From assembly GCA_016200135.1 (NCBI GenBank), contig JACQFI010000055.1, positions 16,372-80,371 on the forward strand: a stretch of DNA of 64,000 bases, in the 5' to 3' direction. The position numbers and the translations under genes were made by a program. The notes below the pieces were generated by a model. That model saw only the letters and a list, made by a program, of their open reading frames with translations. It was not told where the DNA came from and ran no database searches. Positions 26,014-33,630 of the stretch are shown piece after piece. Each line of letters starts with the position of its first letter. Within the stretch, counting starts at the first letter, position 1. This DNA is from Planctomycetota bacterium. GTDB lineage: Bacteria > Planctomycetota > SZUA-567 > H5-PLA8.

Positions 26014-27315
26014 CTACAACGAGTGTTCCAACGTCAGTTCGACTACGGTGCAAGGCGTCTGGCGCTGGTCCGGCTGAAGCGTTACTTCCAGTTGCTTCTC
26101 GCTCTGTGCAAAGCGCAGCGCGTCGCCGGACATAAGCGTGCACGCAACGACCTTGGCATTGAGTGCAGGCAGGACGAGCGTCGCGCTCTTCAGGCCGTCG
26201 AGCACGTGAACGTAGACCGTCCGGTCCCGGTGCGTCGCACAATACTGGTTGTCCACCGGCTGGAACGGGCCTGCCTTCGTGCCGTAGATGGACTTGCCGA
26301 AGCGGTCGAGCCACGCGCCGACCTCGCGCAGGCGTTCCACGTGGTGCGGCGGAATGCGGCCTTCGCGGTCGGGGCCCACGTTCAGCAGCACGTTGCCTCC
26401 GCGGCCTACCACGTTTACGAGCATGCGGACGATCTCGTCCCGCGTCATGACCTGCTGTTCGTTATTGAAGCCCCAACTGGGCGAATTCAGATTGAGACAC
26501 TTCTCCCACGGCCAGTCGATGATCGGGCCGGCCGCCGCGTGTCCGCCCTCGTCGGTGCCGAAGTCGCCTTCCCAACCCGAGCGCGGACTGATTACGACCT
26601 TGGGCTGATACTTGCGAACCATGGTGTTCAATTTGACCGGCTCCCATAGCCATGCGGCGTCCGCGTCCGAACCCTCATGCGCCAGCCACGCGCCGTCGTA
26701 CCAGAGCACGTCGATCTTGCCGTAATGGCGCATCAGTTCCTCGACCTGTCCATAACACTGCTGCTTCATTAACTGCGCGTTCTCGGGAAATTCTTGCGGC
26801 TTGAAGTACGCGGGAAAGCGCCAGTCCATGGGCGAGAAGTAGAGGCCCGTGCGCATGCCCACTTCGTGGCAGGCCTGGGTGTACTCGGCCACGAAGTCCC
26901 GCTTGGCGGAGGTCTTCGTGCTGCAGAAATTATTATAGGTGGAAGGGCTGTCCCACAGCGCGAACCCGTCGTGATGCCGCGCGGTCAGAACCATGTAGCG
27001 CATGCCCGCGTTCTGCGCGGCCTGAACCCATTCCTTGGCGTCAAAGTGCTTGGGAATGAACTCGTCTGCGTACTTGGCGTACTGCTCCACCGGGACCTTG
27101 GCAAAATGCATGTACCACTCGCCGTCCGCGGGAATCGCGTACAGGCCCCAGTGGATGAACATCCCGAACTTCACGTCGGTCCACCACGCCATGTCCTCGG
27201 CGCTCAGGCGCAGACCGTCGCCTTTCACGCCCTCCCGGCGCCTGAAGACGACGTTGTTCTTCAACTTGGACGCCAACTCGTCGCCGGTCATCTTTTCGGT
27301 CTGGGTCTCGCTCAT
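26014..27315 (-). CDS. GH29 alpha-L-fucosidase
   Basis: The 433-residue protein hydrolyses alpha-L-fucosides by a retaining mechanism. Family marks are WWTDVKFGMFIHWGLYAIPADGEWYM, ARHHDGFALWDSPSTYNNF and the nucleophile D207 in KIDVLWYDGAW. The acid/base is not conserved across GH29 and I do not assign it. A short beta-sandwich ends the protein. No signal peptide is seen, so the enzyme may act in the cytoplasm on imported oligosaccharides. AAGGAG precedes the ATG. It is the last gene of the minus-strand beta-helix/FGE block. Confidence 0.92.
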   Translation of the reverse strand: MSETQTEKMTGDELASKLKNNVVFRRREGVKGDGLRLSAEDMAWWTDVKFGMFIHWGLYAIPADGEWYMHFAKVPVEQYAKYADEFIPKHFDAKEWVQAAQNAGMRYMVLTARHHDGFALWDSPSTYNNFCSTKTSAKRDFVAEYTQACHEVGMRTGLYFSPMDWRFPAYFKPQEFPENAQLMKQQCYGQVEELMRHYGKIDVLWYDGAWLAHEGSDADAAWLWEPVKLNTMVRKYQPKVVISPRSGWEGDFGTDEGGHAAAGPIIDWPWEKCLNLNSPSWGFNNEQQVMTRDEIVRMLVNVVGRGGNVLLNVGPDREGRIPPHHVERLREVGAWLDRFGKSIYGTKAGPFQPVDNQYCATHRDRTVYVHVLDGLKSATLVLPALNAKVVACTLMSGDALRFAQSEKQLEVTLQPDQRQTPCTVVELTLEHSL

Positions 27316-27388
27316 GGTAGAGCTCCTTTGGGTTGAGAGTCTGTAGTCGCGGAAAAATGATTTTTATGGCAGCGAAAAAAGGCACGGC

Positions 27389-28963
27389 TCAAGGCGTCTT
27401 GGCAGAAGGCACAAGGACGACTCTGAAGCCAATGAAGTTATCTTTATTTTGAGGCGTATCGCCGAAGCGCCGCGCCGAGCGGCAGATCCAAGGATCGCTG
27501 GACCAGCAGCCGCCCCGCATCGACCGAGTTGAACCCTGCTCGGGTCCTTGCGGATCTTCCGCCGGCGCTTTCTGGTAGTAGTCGTCGCCAAACCAATCCT
27601 GGCACCATTGAAACACGTTGCCGTGCATGTCGTACAAACCCCACGCGTTGGGTTTCTTCAGGCCCACCGGGTGCGTCTTGCCTTCGGAATTCTTCGCGAA
27701 CCACGCCGCCTGGTCCAAATCGGCGTCGGCCGGGCCCGAGTAAAAAGTGGTCTGCGTTCCCGCGCGGCAGGCGTACTCCCATTCCGCTTCGGTGGGCAGG
27801 CGGAAGGTCTTCTTGAAGAGCGCGGTCGCCTTCTTGCAGAACTCCGTCGCGTCGTTGTAGTCGACCGATTCGACCGGCAGGTTCTCGCCTTTGAACTGGC
27901 TGGGATTCCTGCCCGCGGTCTTCTCGTACTGGGCCTGCGTGACCGGATATTTCCCCATGTAGAAGGCGCGGGTGAGCTTCACCTTGTGGGCCGGCTTGCT
28001 GGCCGCATCGCCCATCTCGAATTCGCCCGGCGGAACAAGCGCGAACTCCATCTTCACGCCGCCGCCCAGGTCGAGACTTACCTGCTTCGCCGCGCCGTTG
28101 ACATCCGGAACGGGACCGGGTGTGGGAACTTCCGGTGGCTTGGGCTGAGGCGTCGTCTCCACGGTCTTGGCCGGATCGGCGGGTTTGGGCGCCTCAACCG
28201 GTTGCGGAGCTTCGACGGGCTTCGGCGCCTCGACGACCTCCACCGGCTTGGCGGCCTCCTTGAGCTCATTCATGAGGCGGCGCGCGCGCGCGGCGACGAT
28301 CGTGTCGCCGTGCTTGGCGAGATACTCGTCGATGCGCTTGATCTTCCCTTCCTTGTCGGCCGCGGCCAGACCCTCGAACCGCAGGAGGACATCGAGCGCA
28401 TCGCTCGCAAGCTTCTCCGCATCGGCCTCTTTCGTGGAGGTGGTGGACGGAGCCTCACTGCTCTTGGCCGGCCCAGGGAGCGTGCGCGCGGCATCTTGAG
28501 GAACGGTGCTCTTCACCTCCACCTTCGGCGTGGCCGGCCGCTCGAAAGTGGTCTGGGCATGGGACTCGTCGAGCGCCTTGTCGTGGCCGCTTGAGACTCG
28601 GGCCGGAACCGGCGTGCGGTCGCCGCTCGCAAAGAGCAGGTAGACCAGCACGAGCACGACCGGCACGGCAACGGCCACGACGATCAGCACGGTGTTGTTC
28701 TTAGGCGCTTCCTCGGCGGCGCCTTTCCGCGAAACGCCGCCGCGCGCGGAAGCGTTCGCCCGCGCCGCGGCTATTTTTGCGGAGGACTCTTTGCCGGCAT
28801 GCGCGCGCATGCCCGCGGCAGGCATGGAAGTAGCCGAAGACTTGGGCCGGGCGGGAACACAGCCGGCACAGAAGACCTTTTCTCCGATTTTTATGGCTTG
28901 CCCGTCGGCCAGGGCCTTCTCGGACACGCGCATTCCGCAGCGCTCGCAATATTGGATCTGCAT
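27389..28963 (-). CDS. Membrane-anchored FGE-sulfatase-domain protein with N-terminal zinc ribbon
   Basis: From ATG 28963 (GGGAG upstream) the 524-residue protein has a zinc ribbon (YCERCGM ... FCAGC), a transmembrane helix (about 90-112), a Lys/Pro-rich linker and a C-terminal formylglycine-generating-enzyme fold (about 290-520: LVPPGEFEMGD, RLPTEAEWEYACRAGT, HGNVFQWCQDWF, GFRVVLVP). Compared with human FGE, the second active cysteine is kept in CWSSDPWICRSARR but the first is Ser. It is therefore probably not an active sulfatase activator. Such domains in this lineage often serve binding or sensing roles. It sits between the beta-helix genes and the fucosidase on one strand. Confidence 0.82.
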   Translation of the reverse strand: MQIQYCERCGMRVSEKALADGQAIKIGEKVFCAGCVPARPKSSATSMPAAGMRAHAGKESSAKIAAARANASARGGVSRKGAAEEAPKNNTVLIVVAVAVPVVLVLVYLLFASGDRTPVPARVSSGHDKALDESHAQTTFERPATPKVEVKSTVPQDAARTLPGPAKSSEAPSTTSTKEADAEKLASDALDVLLRFEGLAAADKEGKIKRIDEYLAKHGDTIVAARARRLMNELKEAAKPVEVVEAPKPVEAPQPVEAPKPADPAKTVETTPQPKPPEVPTPGPVPDVNGAAKQVSLDLGGGVKMEFALVPPGEFEMGDAASKPAHKVKLTRAFYMGKYPVTQAQYEKTAGRNPSQFKGENLPVESVDYNDATEFCKKATALFKKTFRLPTEAEWEYACRAGTQTTFYSGPADADLDQAAWFAKNSEGKTHPVGLKKPNAWGLYDMHGNVFQWCQDWFGDDYYQKAPAEDPQGPEQGSTRSMRGGCWSSDPWICRSARRFGDTPQNKDNFIGFRVVLVPSAKTP

Positions 28964-28997
28964 CACGGCTCCCACGTTTTGTCTCCCTTCAGTATAC

Positions 28998-31301
28998 TCA
29001 GGGTTTCGCGCCGCGCAGGGCATCCAGGGCTTTCGCTTTGTCGGATTTCAATTCGAGCAGCCGGTCGGCGATCTTCTGTTCGAGGGTCTCGTTGCCGTCG
29101 GCGAGCGCGAGCGCTCCGGCATGAAAGAGCGCCTCGCCGTTGTCGGGGAGGAGCCGGAAAGAGATCTGCGCGAGGTCCTCGGCGGAGACGTCCTTCCAGC
29201 GGATGGGCAGGGTATTGCCCGAGACATCCACCTGCAGGCCGTTGTCGTCCGTGCCTTTCAGCGCGACGGTCTGTCCCTGGCCCAGCACGTTCATGAAGAC
29301 CTTTGCGCCTTTCTTAACGCCGTCGCCGCGCAGCGCTTTAGCCAGCGCCTCGCGATGCGGGGCCGGATCGACGGCCGGAACGACGGACTTCGGTGCCGGG
29401 GCGCTGGCGCCCGGAGCCGGATCGGCGCTCTTGGAGGACTTCTCCCAGCCCTCGGGGCTCGGCCCGTAGTACGGCAGGCCCTTCTCATACGCGAGCTGCG
29501 CGGGAATCTTGTTCTTATCCGGGTCGGCGTCCGGACCGTAGGCCGGCCATGCGAGCGGCCCGAAGAAGGCGGGCTTCTCCTTCAGGCACAGGCTCGGCGG
29601 AAGCTTCGCCGCGCCCAACGCCTCGCTCTCGGGCACGCCGTTATCTTTGTAGTTGAAGTTCCCCTTCAGGAGCGTCGTGGCCTTCACGTCCAGATCGAGT
29701 TCCTGAAAGCCGTTCGGCCCCGGGCCCTTGCCGGCCTCGCCGTTGACCACCTTGTCCCAATCCGCCCAGTTCTTACCTTTGCTCGGTTGCGCGGTTCCGT
29801 TGAAGCCGCCGTTGCCCATGCCGGGAAATCCGAACGCAAAGATCAGGTGCTGGCCGTAGTTGAAGGCGCCGTCCCCGCTGTCGTAGAGCCAGGTGTGCCC
29901 TTTCTTGCCCAGTACGTTGCCGACGACGGAGTAATTTCGCGTGAAGCGGTTGAGGTTCACGCAGACCCAGAACTGGTCGCACTTCTCGGACGAGCCGTGA
30001 ATCCAGTTGCGGAAGATCGTGTCGTGCGAACCGCTGCCGTGATAGCCGTCGCACTGGATCTTCGGCGCCAGGTTGCCTTCATAGAGATTGAAGCTGTTGT
30101 GCGCGCCGTGGTTGGTATTGATCGAGCCGCCCAGCAGATCGCCTTGAATGCCTTTGTCGTCGCAGAAGTTGTACGCGAAGACGCTGCCGCACGTGCTGTT
30201 GACCTCGACGTGCGGGAAGGCCTCGGTGATCAGGTTGTCCTCCACGAGCAGGAAGGAACTGCCCCAGCTCATGATGCCCGCGCCGTCGGGCCCCATGGGC
30301 ACGTTGCGCTTGTTCACGTAACAGTGCCGGACCTCGCATTGCAGTGAGTCGTTCACCCAGATGTGGTAGTTGGGCACCTTCACGACGGCCAAGTTCTTCA
30401 GCCAGCAGCCGTAGGCCTGGTTCACCATCACCAGCGCGTGGCGCGTCTTGGAATCGGTGCCGTCCACCGTCATGTCTTCGACGCCGACGCGCTCGATCTG
30501 CCCGACAACCGGCTTGAGGACCGGCGCGAGGCTTTCCGGAAGATCGAAGAGGAGGGGCGGCGCGATGGTGACGTTGTTCCCGTTGCGCTCGACGATGCGC
30601 GTCGCCTGTTTGCGCAGGTAGTCGTAATGCGCGGGCGCGATCACGGGCAGCTTGAGGTCGTTCTTGAGCGCGAGCTGGACCATCTGGCCGACGCCGCCCG
30701 CGGGCAGGTTGTCCAGGATCTTCGCATCGCTCAACGTGAGGACCGCCGCGCCTTTCGCCGGACTGCCCGTGACGCTCGTCTTGGGCGCGTTCGCGTCCCA
30801 CCAACCACCCTTGCTGGCGATGAAGTAGACGTCGATCGCGCCGCCGCGCCCGCTGTTGGCGGCCATGACGAACGTCTTGTCGGGCCCCGCGCCACGCAGC
30901 GTGATGTTGCTCTTGCCGATCGCGATGGCCTTATCCACGCGGTACTTTCCGGGCGGCAGGTAGACCACGTCGTTGTCCGCGGCCTTCGCGATGGCCTGCA
31001 TGATGGCCGGCTGCGCGTCCGCCGCGCCCGTGTTGTCCGCTTTGTACGGATCCTTGGTCACGTCGATCAGGTTGGTGCGATTGTTCGGAATTCCGCCGGG
31101 CACGCCAACATTCACGCCGGGACGCCAGTCGGCGAGGCGGTCGTCCGGGATGATGCCAGAGCCGGGCAGTTTGGCCTTTTCCGGGGCGTCCGCGTCCGCG
31201 GCGCCGGCAGAGGCGCACGAAGCCAGGAGGCCCAGCCCTCCGAGCAGCGCGGACATCAGCACGGCTGAAACAACTCTGTCACCAGCCAGGATCGCGATCA
31301 T
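28998..31301 (-). CDS. Secreted right-handed beta-helix protein (pectate-lyase superfamily) with C-terminal SGN-LPxRWKDV domain
   Basis: The 767-residue protein has a signal peptide (VVSAVLMSALLGGLGLLASCASAGA) and the family opening GVPGGIPNNRTNLIDVTKDPYKADNTGAADAQPAIMQAI. Helix rungs follow to KLPPSLCLKEKPAFFGPLAWPAYGPD. The Cys in 'LASCAS' could be a lipoprotein site, so it may be membrane-anchored. The last 120 residues form a separate module with VSGNTLPIRWKDVSAEDLAQI, shared with the hydrolase at 21132-22985. It is a close paralogue of the next upstream gene, 63 bases away, and is probably co-transcribed. It is expected to bind or cleave polysaccharide; catalytic residues are not assignable. 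Confidence 0.82.
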   Translation of the reverse strand: MIAILAGDRVVSAVLMSALLGGLGLLASCASAGAADADAPEKAKLPGSGIIPDDRLADWRPGVNVGVPGGIPNNRTNLIDVTKDPYKADNTGAADAQPAIMQAIAKAADNDVVYLPPGKYRVDKAIAIGKSNITLRGAGPDKTFVMAANSGRGGAIDVYFIASKGGWWDANAPKTSVTGSPAKGAAVLTLSDAKILDNLPAGGVGQMVQLALKNDLKLPVIAPAHYDYLRKQATRIVERNGNNVTIAPPLLFDLPESLAPVLKPVVGQIERVGVEDMTVDGTDSKTRHALVMVNQAYGCWLKNLAVVKVPNYHIWVNDSLQCEVRHCYVNKRNVPMGPDGAGIMSWGSSFLLVEDNLITEAFPHVEVNSTCGSVFAYNFCDDKGIQGDLLGGSINTNHGAHNSFNLYEGNLAPKIQCDGYHGSGSHDTIFRNWIHGSSEKCDQFWVCVNLNRFTRNYSVVGNVLGKKGHTWLYDSGDGAFNYGQHLIFAFGFPGMGNGGFNGTAQPSKGKNWADWDKVVNGEAGKGPGPNGFQELDLDVKATTLLKGNFNYKDNGVPESEALGAAKLPPSLCLKEKPAFFGPLAWPAYGPDADPDKNKIPAQLAYEKGLPYYGPSPEGWEKSSKSADPAPGASAPAPKSVVPAVDPAPHREALAKALRGDGVKKGAKVFMNVLGQGQTVALKGTDDNGLQVDVSGNTLPIRWKDVSAEDLAQISFRLLPDNGEALFHAGALALADGNETLEQKIADRLLELKSDKAKALDALRGAKP

Positions 31302-31364
31302 GTCTTGCTCCTCTTCAGATGGCGGCCCGAGGATCTCCGGTAGCGCTCATTGTTGTCCGACGCA

Positions 31365-33356
31365 TTACCTTCCGGCGGCGTCCTTCTTCATGGCTTCGTA
31401 GCGCACCTGCGCCGGAATCTTGTTCTTCTCGAAAGCGGTGTCGGGCCCAAACGCCGGCCAGGCGAGGTCGCCGAACCAGGCGGGCTTGGCCTTCAGGTAC
31501 AGGCTGTTGGGGAGTTTGGCACCGCCGAGCGACTCGCTCTCGGGCACGCCCTTGTCTTTATAGTTGTAATTGCCCTTCAGAATCGTGGTGGCCTTTACAT
31601 CCAGATCCTGCTCCTGCAAACCGCCCGCGCCGGGAAAGAAGAGCATTTCCGTGTTCACCGGGGGGAGCTTGGTGCCCCAAGGCGAAGTGTCGACCGTGGC
31701 GACCTTGCCCTCCACCTCCCGCACCACGGCCCACGTGCCCACGTTGCCGCCTTTCATCATGGGCGTCTGTTCTTTGACCACGCTGCCCGAACTGAGCGTG
31801 ACCTTGCCGCCGGTATCGCTGGTCCGCTCCGTCAGCACACCCTTAATGGTCGTTCCCACCACCGGATCCCAGTCGGCCCAGTAATTCCCTTTGCTCGGCT
31901 GTGCCGTCTTGCCGTTGCACCACCCGTTGCCCATGTTCGGAAAGCCGAACGAGTAAATGAAATGCTTCTCGTAGCTGAAGCCCTGCAAGCCGACCTCGTA
32001 TTCCCATTCGGCCCCTTTGCTGCCCAGGATGTTGCCGGCCAGAGAATAGAACCGCGTGAAGCGGTTCAGATTCACGCAGACCCAGAACTGCTGCGTATTC
32101 GCGGAACTGGCGTGAAACCAGTTCCGGAAGGCGGCGTCGTGGGACGCGCTGCCGTGATAGCCGTCGCACTGGAACCGTGGGATCAGGTTGCCTTCGTACA
32201 GGTTGAAGCTGTTGTGCGCGCCGTGGTTCGTGTTCATGCTGGCGCAGAGCAGGCCGCCCTGAATGGCGGCGTCGTCGCAGAAGTTGTAGGCGAAGACGTT
32301 CCCCGCCGCGCCGCCGTCCACTTCCGTGCCCGGGGAGAGGATGTTGTCCTCGATCAGGCAGCCCGTGGACATGGCGACGAAGAGGCCGCCACCGTTCGGT
32401 CCTGCGCCGGTCTTGCGCCCCGAGAAATTGGAGTGCCGGATCTCGCACTGCAGCGCGCCGTCGAGGCCGATGAGACGGCGTTCCGCCTGCCGTACCGTCA
32501 CGTTCTTTACCCAGCACGCATAGCTCTGCCCGATGCCGATCAGGCAGTTCCCGGAAGGGCAATCGGAGCCGTCCACGGCCAGGTCCTCGAGGCCCACGAA
32601 CTCGGCATAGCGGCCCACGGGCTTGAGCAGCGGCGCGAGATCGGCGGGAAGGTCGAACAACAGGCCGGGCGAGATCGTCACCGTGGTCGCGGTCTTCGCG
32701 ACAATCCGCGTAATGTACTTCCGGGCGTATTCGAAGCTTCCGGTCGTCATCACCGGCAGCTTGGTGTCGTTCTTCAGTGAGATCTGGCAGAGTTCGCCGA
32801 TGCCGCCTTTGGGATAGTTCTCGAGCGCCTTGGTGTCGCCTACGGTCAGTTCGGTCGCACCGCGTTTGGGGCTCCCTGCGATCTCGAATTTCGCGCGGTC
32901 GTACCACCAGTCGCCGCCGTCCGCGGGCGTAACGTTGATGCCGCTGCTCTGCGGGCCTTTTGGAAGGATAATGGTCTTGTCGGGACCTTCGCCGCGAAGG
33001 GTGATCCTGCTCTTGCCGCCGTACACCACAAGCCCGTGATTGATCTGGTACATGCCCGCGGGCAGGAACACGACATCGTTGTCTTTCGCGTCGGTAATGG
33101 CTTTCATGATGGCCGGTTGCGCGTCCACCGCTCCGGTCTTGTCGGCATTGTAAGGAGCCTTAGTCACGTCGATAAGGTTGGTTCGATTGTTCGGGATGCC
33201 GCCCGGAACTCCGACCGAGACGCCCGGAGTCCAGTCGGTCAGGCGGTCGGCAGGGATCATTTCAGCGGGCGCCTGGTCGGCGGCCTGTCCAACCCAACCA
33301 CAGATGGCGACGGTGACGAGGGCCAAAGTGCGGATCAGGTCTCGAAGCTTGAGCAT
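31365..33356 (-). CDS. Secreted right-handed beta-helix protein, paralogue
   Basis: The 663-residue protein has a signal peptide (LALVTVAICGWVGQAA) and shares its whole plan with the downstream gene: TPGVSVGVPGGIPNNRTNLIDVTKAPYNADKTGAVDAQPAIM, many rungs such as ENILSPGTEVDG and NTNHGAHNSFNLYEGNLIPRFQCDGYHGSASHD, then KLPNSLYLKAKPAWFGDLAWPAFGPD. It lacks the C-terminal RWKDV module and ends right after the family motif. AGGAG precedes the ATG. It is the first gene of the probable minus-strand operon; a TATAAA-containing promoter candidate and a regulatory motif lie upstream (33399-33534). Confidence 0.82.
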   Translation of the reverse strand: MLKLRDLIRTLALVTVAICGWVGQAADQAPAEMIPADRLTDWTPGVSVGVPGGIPNNRTNLIDVTKAPYNADKTGAVDAQPAIMKAITDAKDNDVVFLPAGMYQINHGLVVYGGKSRITLRGEGPDKTIILPKGPQSSGINVTPADGGDWWYDRAKFEIAGSPKRGATELTVGDTKALENYPKGGIGELCQISLKNDTKLPVMTTGSFEYARKYITRIVAKTATTVTISPGLLFDLPADLAPLLKPVGRYAEFVGLEDLAVDGSDCPSGNCLIGIGQSYACWVKNVTVRQAERRLIGLDGALQCEIRHSNFSGRKTGAGPNGGGLFVAMSTGCLIEDNILSPGTEVDGGAAGNVFAYNFCDDAAIQGGLLCASMNTNHGAHNSFNLYEGNLIPRFQCDGYHGSASHDAAFRNWFHASSANTQQFWVCVNLNRFTRFYSLAGNILGSKGAEWEYEVGLQGFSYEKHFIYSFGFPNMGNGWCNGKTAQPSKGNYWADWDPVVGTTIKGVLTERTSDTGGKVTLSSGSVVKEQTPMMKGGNVGTWAVVREVEGKVATVDTSPWGTKLPPVNTEMLFFPGAGGLQEQDLDVKATTILKGNYNYKDKGVPESESLGGAKLPNSLYLKAKPAWFGDLAWPAFGPDTAFEKNKIPAQVRYEAMKKDAAGR

Positions 33357-33398
33357 GTCAGTCTCCTGGTAGCGAGGTCGCGTCCTTCTTCTAAATGG

Positions 33399-33409
33399 AT
33401 TTATACCGA
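33399..33409 (-). promoter_or_regulatory. TCGGTATAAAT element upstream of beta-helix operon
   Basis: The minus strand reads TCGGTATAAAT about 43 bases before the ATG of the beta-helix gene, so its TATAAA part could be a -10 box. The identical 11-mer occurs at 45387-45397 in the LacI/transglutaminase gap, where it abuts a TTTGCCGG motif. No good -35 was seen. Confidence 0.4.
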
Positions 33410-33441
33410 AAAAGGAATGCGGAGGGTCTTATTGTTTATTG

Positions 33442-33465
33442 TCATAACTGTATATATAGTTATGA
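33442..33465. promoter_or_regulatory. AT-rich palindrome upstream of beta-helix operon
   Basis: The arms TCATAACT (33442-33449) and AGTTATGA (33458-33465) are perfectly complementary around GTATATAT. Size and symmetry fit a dimeric regulator site. It lies between the TATAAA element and the TTTGCCGG motif, in an AT-rich island of an otherwise GC-rich region. Confidence 0.45.
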
Positions 33466-33517
33466 ATTATGACTTAAAAATGTTTGGTGGGGGATTGCTC
33501 GGTGAAACGATGATTGA

Positions 33518-33534
33518 ATAAACCGGCAAAATTA
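33518..33534 (-). promoter_or_regulatory. TTTGCCGGTTTAT motif, candidate operator site 1
   Basis: The minus strand reads TAATTTTGCCGGTTTAT. The core TTTGCCGGTTWAT recurs twice in the divergent gap in front of the lacI-type gene (45394-45410 and 45510-45525). The centre CCGG with AT-rich flanks suits a LacI-family operator. Linking this site to the regulator encoded at 45553 is inference. Confidence 0.5.
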
Positions 33535-33589
33535 GACCATTTCTTGAGTACCTTCCGAACTCTGTAAGTGATGTTCCATTCTAGCGATA

Positions 33590-33614
33590 CCGAGATCCCG
33601 CAAGGGGATCTCGG
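33590..33614 (-). terminator. Hairpin after the GH2-like gene
   Basis: A 10-bp perfect stem, CCGAGATCCC (33590-33599) / GGGATCTCGG (33605-33614), has a 5-base loop and lies 17 bases past the stop of the minus-strand GH2-like gene. No T run follows on the minus strand, so it is either a weak terminator or an mRNA-stabilising hairpin. Confidence 0.5.
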
Positions 33615-33630
33615 CATCGGCAAGAAGTCC

